A stretch of DNA of 18,846 nucleotides, from assembly GCA_004558485.1 (NCBI GenBank), contig SFCS01000025.1:1-18846 (forward strand). Reading direction: 5' to 3'. A program made the translations under genes and the position numbers. The notes beneath the pieces are model-generated. The model ran no database searches and was not told where the DNA came from. It was given only the letters and a program-made list of their open reading frames with translations. This document shows positions 1 through 11,837 of the stretch, in pieces (position 1 is the stretch's first letter; each line of letters opens with the position of its first letter). This DNA comes from Ruminococcus sp. Its GTDB lineage: Bacteria; Bacillota; Clostridia; Oscillospirales; Acutalibacteraceae.

Positions 1-26
1 ATTTTTGTGAAAATTCATAAAAACAA

Positions 27-56
27 CAGACAATATCAAACGCAATGCGGTATACT
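27..56 (+). promoter_or_regulatory. Candidate sigma-A promoter of the lipoprotein gene
   Basis: A -10 box TATACT (51-56) lies 18 nt downstream of a weaker -35 box CAGACA (27-32, 4 of 6 matches to TTGACA). Transcription would start near 63 and give a short leader before the ribosome binding site at 81-89. The -10 is good and the -35 mediocre. The window edge hides anything further upstream. Confidence 0.4.
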
Positions 57-96
57 AGATCTGCGATCCCGTAAACATTTGGAGGAGGGCATATTT

Positions 97-855
97 GTGA
101 AGAAGCCTCTTTGCCTGTGTTTCTCGGCTGTGTTGCTGCTGATGTGTGTCGCCTGTGCGAATCAGACGACGGTGATGGTTTCCGACCCTGTGGGGCAAGC
201 CGATGTGACGACTGCCGGTGTGTCGGATTCTGAAACGACCGGAGGGGAAGCGCTTGCGACGACGCGCTTGTCTGCATCCGGAATGGTGTCGGAGGCAAAA
301 CCGACGACGGAAAAGATAAAGGGAACGACCGTGAGCTTTTCTGCGCCCGAAAAGGGGACAAAGGCAACGACGACCAGAAAAACGACTTATATCCCGCCGC
401 TGCCCGTGCAGGGTAATCCGTTGTCGCTGCAGCCGGCGGGGAAAATAGAAGTGTGTTGTTTCTCCGACACAACAAAGCCGACGGTGACCCTGTGCCGCAG
501 CGTCGATAATCTTGATGCATTATCGAGCTTGACAGACCGCACCGGCAATAAGAAGATGTCGCTTGTGCTGAAAGAGGCATACGGTGACGCTTTCTTTGCC
601 GACAAGGCGCTTTTGGTTCTCTATTTCTATGAACGGAACGGCGGTATCACGGGGTCGGTCGAATCGTTGTCGCTGGACGGTTCCACACTCAGAGCCAATG
701 TTGCATTGGAGAAGAGGGAATCTTTGACGAAAAACTTGTATTATACACAGGCAATAACACAATGGCTGTGGGTATATGAACTGCCCGCGGATGTGGCTGC
801 TGTTGCAACGGATGCGGCGGTGCAGTCGCATGAGACTGTCCGCTATGTTGACTAA
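97..855 (+). CDS. Predicted lipoprotein with Thr-rich linker and a PrcB-like C-terminal domain (uncharacterised)
   Basis: A 252-aa protein of unknown function, probably anchored on the outside of the cell membrane. I chose the GTG start at 97 because GGAGGAGGG at 81-89 is a strong ribosome binding site just upstream and the protein then begins with a proper lipoprotein signal: two lysines, a hydrophobic core (about 4-17) and a lipobox ending in Cys20. Residues 23-105 are a low-complexity Thr/Ser/Ala/Lys spacer, as expected for a tether crossing the cell wall. Residues 106-252 form a small beta-rich domain in which an FFADKALLV segment (about 166-174) is followed by alternating strands. This resembles PrcB-like domains seen in many Clostridia lipoproteins, but that link is a weak resemblance. 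The gene is monocistronic, with its own promoter and terminator. An in-frame GTG at 7 would put about 30 residues before the signal peptide and has no ribosome binding site, so I rejected it. Confidence 0.8.
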   Translation: MKKPLCLCFSAVLLLMCVACANQTTVMVSDPVGQADVTTAGVSDSETTGGEALATTRLSASGMVSEAKPTTEKIKGTTVSFSAPEKGTKATTTRKTTYIPPLPVQGNPLSLQPAGKIEVCCFSDTTKPTVTLCRSVDNLDALSSLTDRTGNKKMSLVLKEAYGDAFFADKALLVLYFYERNGGITGSVESLSLDGSTLRANVALEKRESLTKNLYYTQAITQWLWVYELPADVAAVATDAAVQSHETVRYVD

Positions 856-867
856 GTATTCTCTTTC

Positions 868-902
868 TGCCGCCCTTTTTTCGGAAAGGGCGGCAATTTT
901 TT
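868..902 (+). terminator. Intrinsic terminator of the lipoprotein gene
   Basis: A perfect 11-bp stem (868-878 with 885-895, GC-rich base) and a 6-nt loop are followed by two A and then TTTTTT at 897-902. It starts 12 nt after the stop codon and separates this gene from serC. Confidence 0.9.
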
Positions 903-924
903 GCTTTTTGGGGCACAAAAAGAT

Positions 925-953
925 TTGACAGCGGCATTGTGGTATAGTAAAAT
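925..953 (+). promoter_or_regulatory. Promoter of serC-serA
   Basis: A perfect -35 TTGACA (925-930) and a near-consensus -10 TAAAAT (948-953) are separated by exactly 17 nt. Transcription is expected to start near 960, leaving a leader of about 65 nt before serC. The nearby TATAGT at 943-948 is too close to the -35 box (12 nt) to be the -10. Confidence 0.8.
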
Positions 954-961
954 AAAAGGAA

Positions 962-1005
962 CTTGCATATAGTTGCAAGAGGTGTAACCCTGCGGGTATC
1001 CCGCA
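962..1005 (+). repeat. Two small hairpins in the serC leader
   Basis: CTTGCA (962-967) pairs with TGCAAG (974-979). TGCGGG (991-996) pairs with CCCGCA (1000-1005) across a 3-nt loop. Both lie in the short transcript leader just before the serC ribosome binding site (AAAGGA, 1011-1016). They may stabilise the 5' end or tune translation. The leader is too short for a T-box, and no known riboswitch core is visible. Confidence 0.4.
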
Positions 1006-1026
1006 ATATGAAAGGAATGGTTTTGA

Positions 1027-2112
1027 ATGGCAAGAGTGTACAATTTTTCCGCCGGCCCGTCCATGCTGCCGGAAAGCGTGCTCAAAAGAGCAGCGGCTGA
1101 GATGTTGGATTATGAAGGATCCGGACAGTCCGTGATGGAAATGTCGCATCGATCTAAGACCTATGATGCCATCATCAAGTCGTGCGAAGAACTCTTGCGC
1201 GAGGTCATGCAGATCCCGGAAAACTATAAGGTGCTGTTCTTGCAGGGCGGCGCTTCGTCCCAGTTCGCCATGGTGCCGATGAATCTCATGACCGGCAGCG
1301 GCAAAGCGGATTATGTGTTGACCGGCCAGTGGGCGACCAAGGCATATAAAGAGGCGGCGCGCTACGGCGATGCCCATGTGGTGGCAAGCTCGAAGGATAA
1401 GACCTTCTCCTATATCCCGAAGCTCGACCCCGCGACCTTCACGAAGGATGCGGACTATTTCCATATCTGCATGAACAACACCATCTACGGCACGGTGTAT
1501 CATGAGCTGCCCGAGACCGGCAATGTGCCGCTCGTGGCGGATATTTCGTCCTGTATTCTGTCCCGCCCGATCGATGTATCCCGCTTCGGCCTTTTGTATG
1601 CCGGTGCGCAGAAGAACATGGCGCCTGCGGGCCTCACAGTCGTCATCGTGCGTGAGGACCTCATCGGTCACGCCATGGACATCACCCCGACCATGTTCAA
1701 CTATCAGATCCATGCCGACAACGGCTCGATGTTCAACACCCCGCCCTGCTATACCATCTACATTTGCAAGCTGGTGCTGGAGTGGCTGAAAAACGAGATC
1801 GGCGGCCTTGAGAACATGCAGAAGATCAACGAAAAGAAAGCGGGTCTTTTGTATGATTTTCTCGATCACTCCGCCATGTTCAAGGGCACGGTCGTGAAAG
1901 AGGATCGCTCGCTCATGAACGCGCCGTTTGTCACCGGCAACGAGGAGCTGGACGCCAAATTTGTCAAGGAGGCGGCTGCCGCCGGGTTTGTCAACCTCAA
2001 GGGTCACCGCACGGTGGGCGGCATGCGTGCCTCCATGTACAATGCCATGCCGGTCGAAGGCGTCGAAAAGCTGGTCGCCTTCATGAAGGACTTTGAGAAA
2101 AATAACGCATAA
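1027..2112 (+). CDS. serC: Phosphoserine aminotransferase
   Basis: This 361-aa PLP enzyme (class V aminotransferase fold) converts 3-phosphohydroxypyruvate and glutamate to O-phosphoserine and 2-oxoglutarate, the second step of serine synthesis, in the cytoplasm. Visible family signatures are the N-terminal FSAGPSMLP (7-15), EMSHRSK (38-44), the LFLQGGASSQF cofactor-binding segment (70-80), the YAGAQKNMAPAG motif (191-202) whose Lys196 should hold PLP, and GGMRASMYNA near the C-terminus. Length matches the family (about 360). The ATG at 1027 follows AAAGGA and leads directly into the conserved N-terminus. It is the first gene of a unit with serA, 12 nt apart. SerC can also act on 4-phosphohydroxythreonine in vitamin B6 synthesis in some bacteria; nothing here supports that role specifically. 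Confidence 0.97.
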   Translation: MARVYNFSAGPSMLPESVLKRAAAEMLDYEGSGQSVMEMSHRSKTYDAIIKSCEELLREVMQIPENYKVLFLQGGASSQFAMVPMNLMTGSGKADYVLTGQWATKAYKEAARYGDAHVVASSKDKTFSYIPKLDPATFTKDADYFHICMNNTIYGTVYHELPETGNVPLVADISSCILSRPIDVSRFGLLYAGAQKNMAPAGLTVVIVREDLIGHAMDITPTMFNYQIHADNGSMFNTPPCYTIYICKLVLEWLKNEIGGLENMQKINEKKAGLLYDFLDHSAMFKGTVVKEDRSLMNAPFVTGNEELDAKFVKEAAAAGFVNLKGHRTVGGMRASMYNAMPVEGVEKLVAFMKDFEKNNA

Positions 2113-2124
2113 GAGGGATAGAGC

Positions 2125-3282
2125 ATGAATATTTGCACTTTGAATAAGATCGCTGCCTGCGGCACCGACCGTCTCGGCGCGGGCTATACCGTGACCGACA
2201 CACTCGACAACGCTGACGGCGTGATGGTGCGCTCCGCTGCCATGCACGACATGGCGCTGCCGCAGTCGCTGCTTGCGATCGCGCGCGCGGGCGCAGGCGT
2301 CAACAACATTCCGGTCGACAAATGCAGCGACGCGGGCATCGTGGTGTTCAACACGCCCGGCGCCAACGCCAACGCGGTCAAGGAATTGGTCATCGCAGGT
2401 CTGCTGTTGTCCTCCCGCAAGGTTGTGCCCGCCATCGCGTGGGCAAAGACGCTCAAGGGCGAGGGCGACATGGTCGGCAAGCTGGTGGAAAAAGGCAAGT
2501 CGGCGTTTGCCGGCCCTGAAATTTCCGGCAAAAAGCTCGGTGTCATCGGGCTCGGTGCGATCGGCGTGCTCGTGGCGAACGCCGCCAGAGCGCTCGGCAT
2601 GGAGGTCTATGGCTATGATCCGTTTTTGTCGGTGGACACCGCGTGGAAGCTGTCCCGCGGCGTACATCATGCCGTGGATCTCGAGACGATCTATAAGGAA
2701 TGTGATTACATCACCGTGCATGTGCCGCTGACGGCAGACACCAAGGGCATGCTGAACGCGGATGCGTTCGCCATGATGAAGGACGGCGTGCGGGTGCTCA
2801 ACTTCGCGCGTGACGGACTGGTGAACAGTGCGGACATGCTGGCGGCGCTGCAAAGCGGCAAGGTCGCCGCCTATGTCGTGGATTTCCCGACCGAGGAAAT
2901 GCTCGATGTGGAAAATGTGATCGCCATTCCGCATCTCGGCGCGTCCACGCCGGAGAGCGAGGACAACTGTGCCGTGATGGCGGCGGATGAGCTGAAGGAT
3001 TATCTGGAGAACGGCAACATTCTCCATTCTGTGAACTACCCCGATGTGCAGGCGCCGCGCGCGGCGGCAAACCGTATTTGCGTGCTGCACAAGAATGTGC
3101 CGAACATGCTGGCGCAGATCAGTGCCGTTGTTTCCGCGGCGGGCATCAACATTGCGTCGATGGTGAACAAGTCCAAAAAGGACTATGCCTACACGCTGCT
3201 GGATGTGGAGGGCGCCCCCGCTGCGGCGACGCTCTCCGGCATCACGGACATCGACGGTGTGATCCGTGTGCGCAGTATCTGA
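2125..3282 (+). CDS. serA: D-3-phosphoglycerate dehydrogenase with ACT domain
   Basis: This 385-aa NAD-dependent dehydrogenase oxidises 3-phosphoglycerate to 3-phosphohydroxypyruvate, the first committed step of serine synthesis, and so feeds SerC. An N-terminal substrate domain (1-95) includes RAGAGVNNI (54-62). The Rossmann domain carries GLGAIG (142-147) with Asp165 as the likely NAD ribose ligand. The catalytic set expected for D-2-hydroxyacid dehydrogenases is present: Arg229 in NFARDG, a Glu at 257 or 258, and His270 in PHLGAST. Residues 317-385 form an ACT domain, which in this family usually binds serine for feedback control. There is no intervening ASB domain, so this is the short type common in Clostridia. 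GAGGG at 2113-2117 is the ribosome binding site. serB, the last step, is not in the window. Confidence 0.95.
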   Translation: MNICTLNKIAACGTDRLGAGYTVTDTLDNADGVMVRSAAMHDMALPQSLLAIARAGAGVNNIPVDKCSDAGIVVFNTPGANANAVKELVIAGLLLSSRKVVPAIAWAKTLKGEGDMVGKLVEKGKSAFAGPEISGKKLGVIGLGAIGVLVANAARALGMEVYGYDPFLSVDTAWKLSRGVHHAVDLETIYKECDYITVHVPLTADTKGMLNADAFAMMKDGVRVLNFARDGLVNSADMLAALQSGKVAAYVVDFPTEEMLDVENVIAIPHLGASTPESEDNCAVMAADELKDYLENGNILHSVNYPDVQAPRAAANRICVLHKNVPNMLAQISAVVSAAGINIASMVNKSKKDYAYTLLDVEGAPAAATLSGITDIDGVIRVRSI

Positions 3283-3292
3283 ATGAAAAACA

Positions 3293-3330
3293 AAAGAAAA
3301 GGGGCGCCGTCGGGCCCCTTTTCTTTTTCC
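3293..3330 (+). terminator. Hairpin terminator after serA
   Basis: A perfect 13-bp stem (3293-3305 with 3314-3326) and an 8-nt loop are followed by a short pyrimidine tract. Several of the T residues sit inside the 3' arm. It begins 11 nt after the serA stop and ends just before the ribosome binding site of the next gene. No separate promoter for that gene is visible, so it may work as a partial terminator that lowers downstream expression. Confidence 0.8.
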
Positions 3331-3345
3331 GGAAAGGATGTCAGT

Positions 3346-4122
3346 ATGAAGTGGAGGTTGCCCTTGGCGGCGGTGTCTGCCGTGCTCCTCATTTGGGGAG
3401 CTCTTCCGTATCACTATTTGCGTATATACGGCATCGGCGTCATCACGCCGGTCGTCGTCGGCACCTTGGGGCTTTCGGCAGCGGTTTTTGCGCCGCAGAC
3501 GGTGCGCCTTTTTGCTGCCGTCCGCGCGGCAGGGCGCGGCGTGCGCTTTGGTGTTTATGCCGTGGGCGCGGTGGTGGCGCTTTTGGTGCTGCTGTTTCTC
3601 GTCGTGTCGGTGCTGATGCTCGGATACTCTGTCCGAAAAGCGCCGAAGGATATGCCGGTGACGGTGGTGGTGCTCGGTGCGCAGGCGCGGGGGAATACGC
3701 CGTCGCTCATGCTGCGGCAACGCCTGGATGCAGCGTTGGACTTTCTCCTCGCACATCCCGACGCGCCGTGTGTCGTCAGCGGCGGGCAGGGTGCAGATGA
3801 AATATTTCCCGAGGCGGTGATCATGCAGCGCTACCTTGTCGACAAGGGCATTGATGCGGCGCGGATCTACACGGAGGACAAGTCCACCAACACCAAAGAA
3901 AACCTCAGCCTGTCGCAGGCGGTCATCGCGGAAAACGGGCTGCCGCAGAATGTCGTGATCGCCACGCAGGAATTTCATCAATACCGCTCCGCCTGTTATG
4001 CCCGCAGAGCGGGACTGACGCCGGTGGGGACGGCGACCTGCGGCACGCCGGGGTATCTGCTCCTCAACTACTGGATACGGGAATTTGCCGGCATCTGCCG
4101 CATGTGGCTGCTGCATTCCTGA
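3346..4122 (+). CDS. DUF218 / YdcF-SanA-like membrane protein
   Basis: A 258-aa protein with three predicted N-terminal membrane helices (about 5-22, 32-50 and 68-93) and a DUF218 domain (about 104-250). The domain starts with the typical hydrophobic strand VTVVVLGAQ, followed by VVSGGQG (143-149), the acidic EDKSTNTKEN segment (177-186) and EFHQYRSACYARRAG (209-223), all in the order seen in YdcF, SanA and ElyC relatives. Family members are linked to envelope integrity and cell-wall precursor metabolism, but the biochemical reaction is not settled. The ATG at 3346 has GGAAAGGA upstream. An in-frame ATG at 3283, directly after the serA stop, lacks a ribosome binding site and would place the terminator hairpin inside the coding region. 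Expression probably depends on read-through from serA. Confidence 0.88.
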   Translation: MKWRLPLAAVSAVLLIWGALPYHYLRIYGIGVITPVVVGTLGLSAAVFAPQTVRLFAAVRAAGRGVRFGVYAVGAVVALLVLLFLVVSVLMLGYSVRKAPKDMPVTVVVLGAQARGNTPSLMLRQRLDAALDFLLAHPDAPCVVSGGQGADEIFPEAVIMQRYLVDKGIDAARIYTEDKSTNTKENLSLSQAVIAENGLPQNVVIATQEFHQYRSACYARRAGLTPVGTATCGTPGYLLLNYWIREFAGICRMWLLHS

Positions 4123-4134
4123 GAAGAATAAACC

Positions 4135-4180
4135 AACGCCGCCGCGTGTTCCGAAACGGAGCACGCGGCGGCGTTTTTCT
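4135..4180 (+). terminator. Strong terminator after the DUF218 gene
   Basis: A 19-bp stem (4135-4153 with 4157-4175, one T-G wobble) with a three-A loop is followed by TTTTT (4174-4178, overlapping the stem base). It isolates the serine/DUF218 unit from the rpoB promoter. Confidence 0.93.
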
Positions 4181-4262
4181 CTGCAAAAGCGGGGGAAAGC
4201 GGGCAAAAACCGCCGAAAATACGGAAAAGGGCAAAAAAATATTGCCAACACGCAAAAAACGG

Positions 4263-4291
4263 TTGACAAGCGGTAAAAAAAGGTATAAAAT
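4263..4291 (+). promoter_or_regulatory. Promoter of rpoB-rpoC
   Basis: A perfect -35 TTGACA (4263-4268) is followed after 17 nt by -10 TAAAAT (4286-4291), inside an A-rich stretch. It has the same boxes and spacing as the serC promoter. The expected transcription start is near 4298. Confidence 0.85.
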
Positions 4292-4471
4292 AATAAACTG
4301 CTTAATCATGGGATCATGTGCCGTTTACCCCAAAAACAGTATAGCACAGGATGCGGAAAAATGCAAGAAATTTCCGAAAAAAGCTTTTTCGCCCTGCCGT
4401 GATGAAAGTAAGATCGTATTTTCCCGCGGGACGGTAATGCGCGGATGAAATACAAAGGAGTGGTCAAGCCA
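4292..4471 (+). promoter_or_regulatory. rpoB leader (no gene seen)
   Basis: This is about 175 nt of probable transcript leader, part of the gene-free stretch 4123-4471. Two hairpins share one base and therefore compete: CGGAAA (4354-4359) with TTTCCG (4371-4376), and GAAAAA (4376-4381) with TTTTTC (4385-4390). Neither is followed by a T-run, so neither is a clear attenuator. AAAGGAG at 4454-4460 is the rpoB ribosome binding site. No protein-binding leader that I recognise is present. Confidence 0.4.
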
Positions 4472-7400
4472 ATGGTGAATATCAAACCGGTCAAGCTGGG
4501 GACCACCACCCGTATGAGCTTTGCCAAGATCAATGAGGTTTTGGATATGCCGAACCTCATTGAGGTGCAGAAGAATTCATACAAGTGGTTTCTGGAGGAA
4601 GGTCTCAAGGAGGTCTTTCACGACATGTCCGCGATCGCGGACTATACCGGCAACTTGGTGCTGGAGTTCATTGACTATCGCCTGGACGATACGCCGAAAT
4701 ATACGGTGGCGGAGTGCAAGGAACGCGATGTGACCTATGCCGCGCCGCTGCATGTGCGTGTGCGCCTGCTCAACAAGGAGACCGGTGAGGTCAAGGAGTC
4801 CGAGGTGTTCATGGGCGATTTCCCGCTCATGACCGAAAGCGGCACCTTTGTCATCAACGGTGCCGAGCGCGTCATCGTGTCGCAGCTCGTGCGGTCCCCC
4901 GGTGTGTACTACGGCATGAGCTACGATACGACCGGCAAAAAGCTGTTCACCTCCACCGTGATCCCCAATCGCGGTGCATGGCTGGAATATGAGACGGATT
5001 CTTCCGATGTGTTCTATGTCCGCATCGATAAGAACCGCAAGCTGCCGGTGACCTGTCTTGCCCGTGCGATGGGACTGTCCACCGATGCGCAGCTCATTGA
5101 GTTTTTCGGCGACGATGAGCGTCTGCACGCCACCATTGAAAAAGATCCGACCAAGAACACCGAGGAGGCGCTGCTGGAGATCTACCGCAAGCTGCGCCCC
5201 GGTGAGCCGCTGACGGTCGAGAACTCGCAGCAGCACCTGGAGGGTCTGTTCTTTGACCCCCGCCGCTATGACCTGTCCCGCGTCGGCAGATATAAATACA
5301 ACAAGAAGCTCGGCCTTTCCAACCGTCTTGCCGGGCAAAAGCTCAGCCGTCCGATCGCCAACCCCGACACCGGTGAGCTGATGGCGGAGGCGGGAGAGGT
5401 CATCGACCGCGCCCGCGCGCTGGAGATGGAGGATGCCGGTGTGCGCGAGGCGTTTGTCACCGTGGAGGAGCACGGCGAGGAGCGCGAGGTCAAGATCATC
5501 ACCAACGGTATGGTCGATATCCGTAAATATGTCGATTTCGATGTTGCCGCATGCGGCATCCGTGAGCGCGTGTGCTACAGCGTTCTGCGCGAAATTCTCG
5601 ACGCCTGCGGCGACGACAGGGACGCGCTGAAGGAAACGATCACTGCCCGCGCTGCGGATCTTGTGCCCAATCACATCACCGTGGACGACATTCTCGCGTC
5701 CATCAACTATCTCAACTGCCTCGGTCATGATGTCGGCACAACCGACGACATTGACCACCTCGGCAACCGCCGCATCCGCTCGGTGGGCGAGCTTTTGCAG
5801 AACCAGTTCCGCATCGGCTTTTCCCGCATGGAGCGCGTGATTCGCGAGCGCATGACGCTGCAGGGTCAGGACATGGATGTTGTCACACCGCAGGCGCTCA
5901 TCAATATCCGTCCCGTGGTGGCGGCGATCAAGGAATTCTTCGGTTCCTCTCCGCTGTCCCAGTTCATGGATCAGAACAACCCGCTGGCGGAGCTGACGCA
6001 CAAGCGTCGTCTGTCCGCTCTCGGCCCGGGCGGTCTGTCCCGTGACCGCGCCGGATTTGAGGTGCGCGATGTGCACTACAGCCACTATGGCCGTATGTGC
6101 CCGATTGAGACGCCCGAAGGCCCGAACATCGGCCTCATCTCCTATCTTGCGACCTTTGCCCGTATCAATGAATACGGCTTTGTGGAGGCGCCGTTCCGCC
6201 GCGTGGATAAGGCGACCGGCAAGGTCACCGACGAAGTGGTGTATATGCCGGCGGACATGGAGGACGACTTCATCGTGGCGCAGGCGAACGAGCCGCTCGA
6301 TGAAAACGGCTGCTTTGCCCGTCCGAAGGTCAACGCGCGCTATCGCGATGAGTTCCTCGAGGTTGCCCGCGAAACGGTTGACTATATGGATGTTTCGCCG
6401 AAGATGGTCGTCTCCGTTGCGACTTCCATGATCCCGTTCCTTGAAAACGATGACGCCAACCGTGCTTTGATGGGCTCCAACATGCAGCGGCAGGCGGTGC
6501 CGCTGCTCAAGACCGAGTCCCCGATCGTCGGCACCGGTATGGAATATAAAGCGGGCGTCGATTCCGGCGTCTGTGTGCTTGCCAAGGCGGCAGGCACGGT
6601 CGTTTCCGCTTCTGCGGACACCGTTGTGGTGCGCCGCGATGACAACGGCGAGACCGATGTCTATAAGATGACGAAGTTTGCCCGTTCCAACCAGGGCACC
6701 TGCATCAATCAGCGGCCGGTCGTCAGCGCCGGTCAGCACGTTGAGGAGCATGATGTCATCGCCGACGGCCCCGCGACCTGCAACGGCGAGATCGCCCTCG
6801 GCAAAAACGCCCTCATCGGCTTTATGACCTGGGAAGGCTATAACTACGAGGATGCCGTTCTGCTGAACGAAAAAATGGTGCGTGACGATGTGTTCACCTC
6901 CATCCATATCGAGGAATATGAGATTGAATCCCGCGACACCAAGCTCGGACCGGAGGAGATCACAAGAGACATCCCGAATGTCAGTGAGGATGCGCGCAAG
7001 GATCTTGACGAGCGCGGCATCATCCATATCGGCGCAGAGGTGCGTTCCGGCGACATTCTGGTCGGCAAGGTCACCCCGAAGGGCGAGACCGAGCTGACTG
7101 CCGAGGAGCGCCTTTTGCGCGCCATCTTCGGCGAAAAGGCGCGCGAGGTGCGCGACACCTCGCTGCGTGTGCCCCACGGTGAATACGGCATCATCGTCGA
7201 TGTCAAGGTGTTCACCCGTGAAAACTGCGACGAGCTCAGCCCCGGCGTGAACATGGTCGTGCGCTGTTACATTGCACAAAAGCGCAAGATCAGCGTCGGC
7301 GATAAGATGGCGGGTCGTCACGGCAACAAGGGCGTTGTTTCCCGTATTCTGCCGAGCGAGGATATGCCGTTCCTGCCGGACGGCACGCCGCTCGACATCG

Positions 7401-8176
7401 TGCTCAACCCCCTGGGCGTTCCGTCCCGTATGAACATCGGACAGGTGCTCGAGGTGCATCTCGGCTATGCCGCTGCCGCTCTCGGCTTCAAGGTCATGAC
7501 GCCGGTGTTCGACGGTGCGCATGAGGCGGACATCCGCGAGCTTTTGAAGCAGGCGGGCAAGCGCGAGGACGGCAAGACGGTTCTGTATGACGGCCGTACC
7601 GGCGAACAGTTCGACAACCCGGTCACCGTCGGCTATATGTATTACCTCAAGCTGCATCACCTGGTTGACGATAAGATCCATGCCCGTTCCACCGGTCCTT
7701 ACTCGTTGGTCACGCAGCAGCCGCTCGGCGGTAAAGCGCAGTTCGGCGGTCAGCGTTTCGGCGAAATGGAAGTGTGGGCGCTGGAGGCGTACGGCGCTGC
7801 CTATACGCTGCAGGAGATTCTGACCGTCAAGTCCGACGATGTGGTGGGTCGTGTCAAGACCTATGAGTCTATCGTCAAGGGCGAGAATGTGCCGCAGTCC
7901 GGCGTGCCGGAGTCCTTCAAGGTGCTTGTGAAGGAGCTGCAGTCGCTCGGTCTGGACATCAAGGTGCTCAATAAGAATAAAGAAGAGATCGATCTCAAGC
8001 AGACCTTCAGCGACGATGACGATGTGCCGGTCATCATGTCGGACGACGAGGCGTTCTATAATGTCGCCAACGAGTCGGATATGGACGGCTACGGCGTTGC
8101 CGATTTCGAGGAATCGGATTTCCTCGAGGACGACAATGAAGATGCGGCGGACGACAGCTTTGACGATGAACTGTAA
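4472..8176 (+). CDS. rpoB: DNA-directed RNA polymerase subunit beta
   Basis: The 1234-aa beta subunit forms one side of the active-site cleft. The rifampicin-binding region is intact and of sensitive type: SQFMDQNNPLAELTHKRR with Gln497, Asp500, His510 and Ser515 at the positions of E. coli Q513, D516, H526 and S531. Other signatures are RPIETPEGPNIGLI-type sequence (here CPIETPEGPNIGLI), FMTWEGYNYEDA, KISVGDKMAGRHGNKG and FGGQRFGEMEVWALEAYG near the C-terminus. The long E. coli insertions are lacking, as in other Firmicutes. Residues 1181-1234 are a highly acidic tail (24 Asp/Glu, no Lys/Arg). I chose ATG 4472, which has AAAGGAG 11 nt upstream and begins with the conserved N-terminus; the in-frame ATG at 4445 precedes that ribosome binding site. 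rpoC follows after 17 nt. Confidence 0.98.
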   Translation: MVNIKPVKLGTTTRMSFAKINEVLDMPNLIEVQKNSYKWFLEEGLKEVFHDMSAIADYTGNLVLEFIDYRLDDTPKYTVAECKERDVTYAAPLHVRVRLLNKETGEVKESEVFMGDFPLMTESGTFVINGAERVIVSQLVRSPGVYYGMSYDTTGKKLFTSTVIPNRGAWLEYETDSSDVFYVRIDKNRKLPVTCLARAMGLSTDAQLIEFFGDDERLHATIEKDPTKNTEEALLEIYRKLRPGEPLTVENSQQHLEGLFFDPRRYDLSRVGRYKYNKKLGLSNRLAGQKLSRPIANPDTGELMAEAGEVIDRARALEMEDAGVREAFVTVEEHGEEREVKIITNGMVDIRKYVDFDVAACGIRERVCYSVLREILDACGDDRDALKETITARAADLVPNHITVDDILASINYLNCLGHDVGTTDDIDHLGNRRIRSVGELLQNQFRIGFSRMERVIRERMTLQGQDMDVVTPQALINIRPVVAAIKEFFGSSPLSQFMDQNNPLAELTHKRRLSALGPGGLSRDRAGFEVRDVHYSHYGRMCPIETPEGPNIGLISYLATFARINEYGFVEAPFRRVDKATGKVTDEVVYMPADMEDDFIVAQANEPLDENGCFARPKVNARYRDEFLEVARETVDYMDVSPKMVVSVATSMIPFLENDDANRALMGSNMQRQAVPLLKTESPIVGTGMEYKAGVDSGVCVLAKAAGTVVSASADTVVVRRDDNGETDVYKMTKFARSNQGTCINQRPVVSAGQHVEEHDVIADGPATCNGEIALGKNALIGFMTWEGYNYEDAVLLNEKMVRDDVFTSIHIEEYEIESRDTKLGPEEITRDIPNVSEDARKDLDERGIIHIGAEVRSGDILVGKVTPKGETELTAEERLLRAIFGEKAREVRDTSLRVPHGEYGIIVDVKVFTRENCDELSPGVNMVVRCYIAQKRKISVGDKMAGRHGNKGVVSRILPSEDMPFLPDGTPLDIVLNPLGVPSRMNIGQVLEVHLGYAAAALGFKVMTPVFDGAHEADIRELLKQAGKREDGKTVLYDGRTGEQFDNPVTVGYMYYLKLHHLVDDKIHARSTGPYSLVTQQPLGGKAQFGGQRFGEMEVWALEAYGAAYTLQEILTVKSDDVVGRVKTYESIVKGENVPQSGVPESFKVLVKELQSLGLDIKVLNKNKEEIDLKQTFSDDDDVPVIMSDDEAFYNVANESDMDGYGVADFEESDFLEDDNEDAADDSFDDEL

Positions 8177-8193
8177 GGGGAGGAGAGACAAGT

Positions 8194-11801
<3,608 letters not shown>

Positions 11802-11805
<4 letters not shown>

Positions 11806-11831
11806 CAAACCCCACTTTCCTGTGCTATCAT
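11802..11831 (+). promoter_or_regulatory. str operon (rpsL) promoter overlapping the rpoC stop codon
   Basis: The -35 TTGACA (11802-11807) contains the rpoC stop codon TGA. After 18 nt comes -10 TATCAT (11826-11831), preceded by TGC, an extended -10 element. The start of transcription should be near 11838. Confidence 0.78.
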
Positions 11832-11837
11832 GAATAA

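Noticed and set aside
943..948. TATAGT as the serC -10 box
   Set aside because: It is only 12 nt from TTGACA. TAAAAT at 948-953 gives the ideal 17-nt spacing.
960..1026. T-box or riboswitch controlling serC-serA
   Set aside because: The leader is only about 65 nt, with no T-box sequence and no antiterminator. The two short hairpins do not match a known riboswitch core.
3283..3345. Upstream start for the DUF218 protein at ATG 3283
   Set aside because: There is no ribosome binding site, the added residues would be encoded by the terminator hairpin, and ATG 3346 has a good ribosome binding site followed by a natural membrane N-terminus.
520..4269. Reverse-strand open frame of 1249 codons opposite serC, serA and the DUF218 gene
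   Set aside because: It is in register with the sense codons, rich in His/Arg, has no family motifs, and runs through terminators and a promoter. It exists because TTA, CTA and TCA are not used in the sense genes.
4577..8191. Reverse-strand open frame of 1204 codons opposite rpoB
   Set aside because: Same codon-register artefact. rpoB itself is fully conserved on the + strand, and the reverse frame has no credible start signal.
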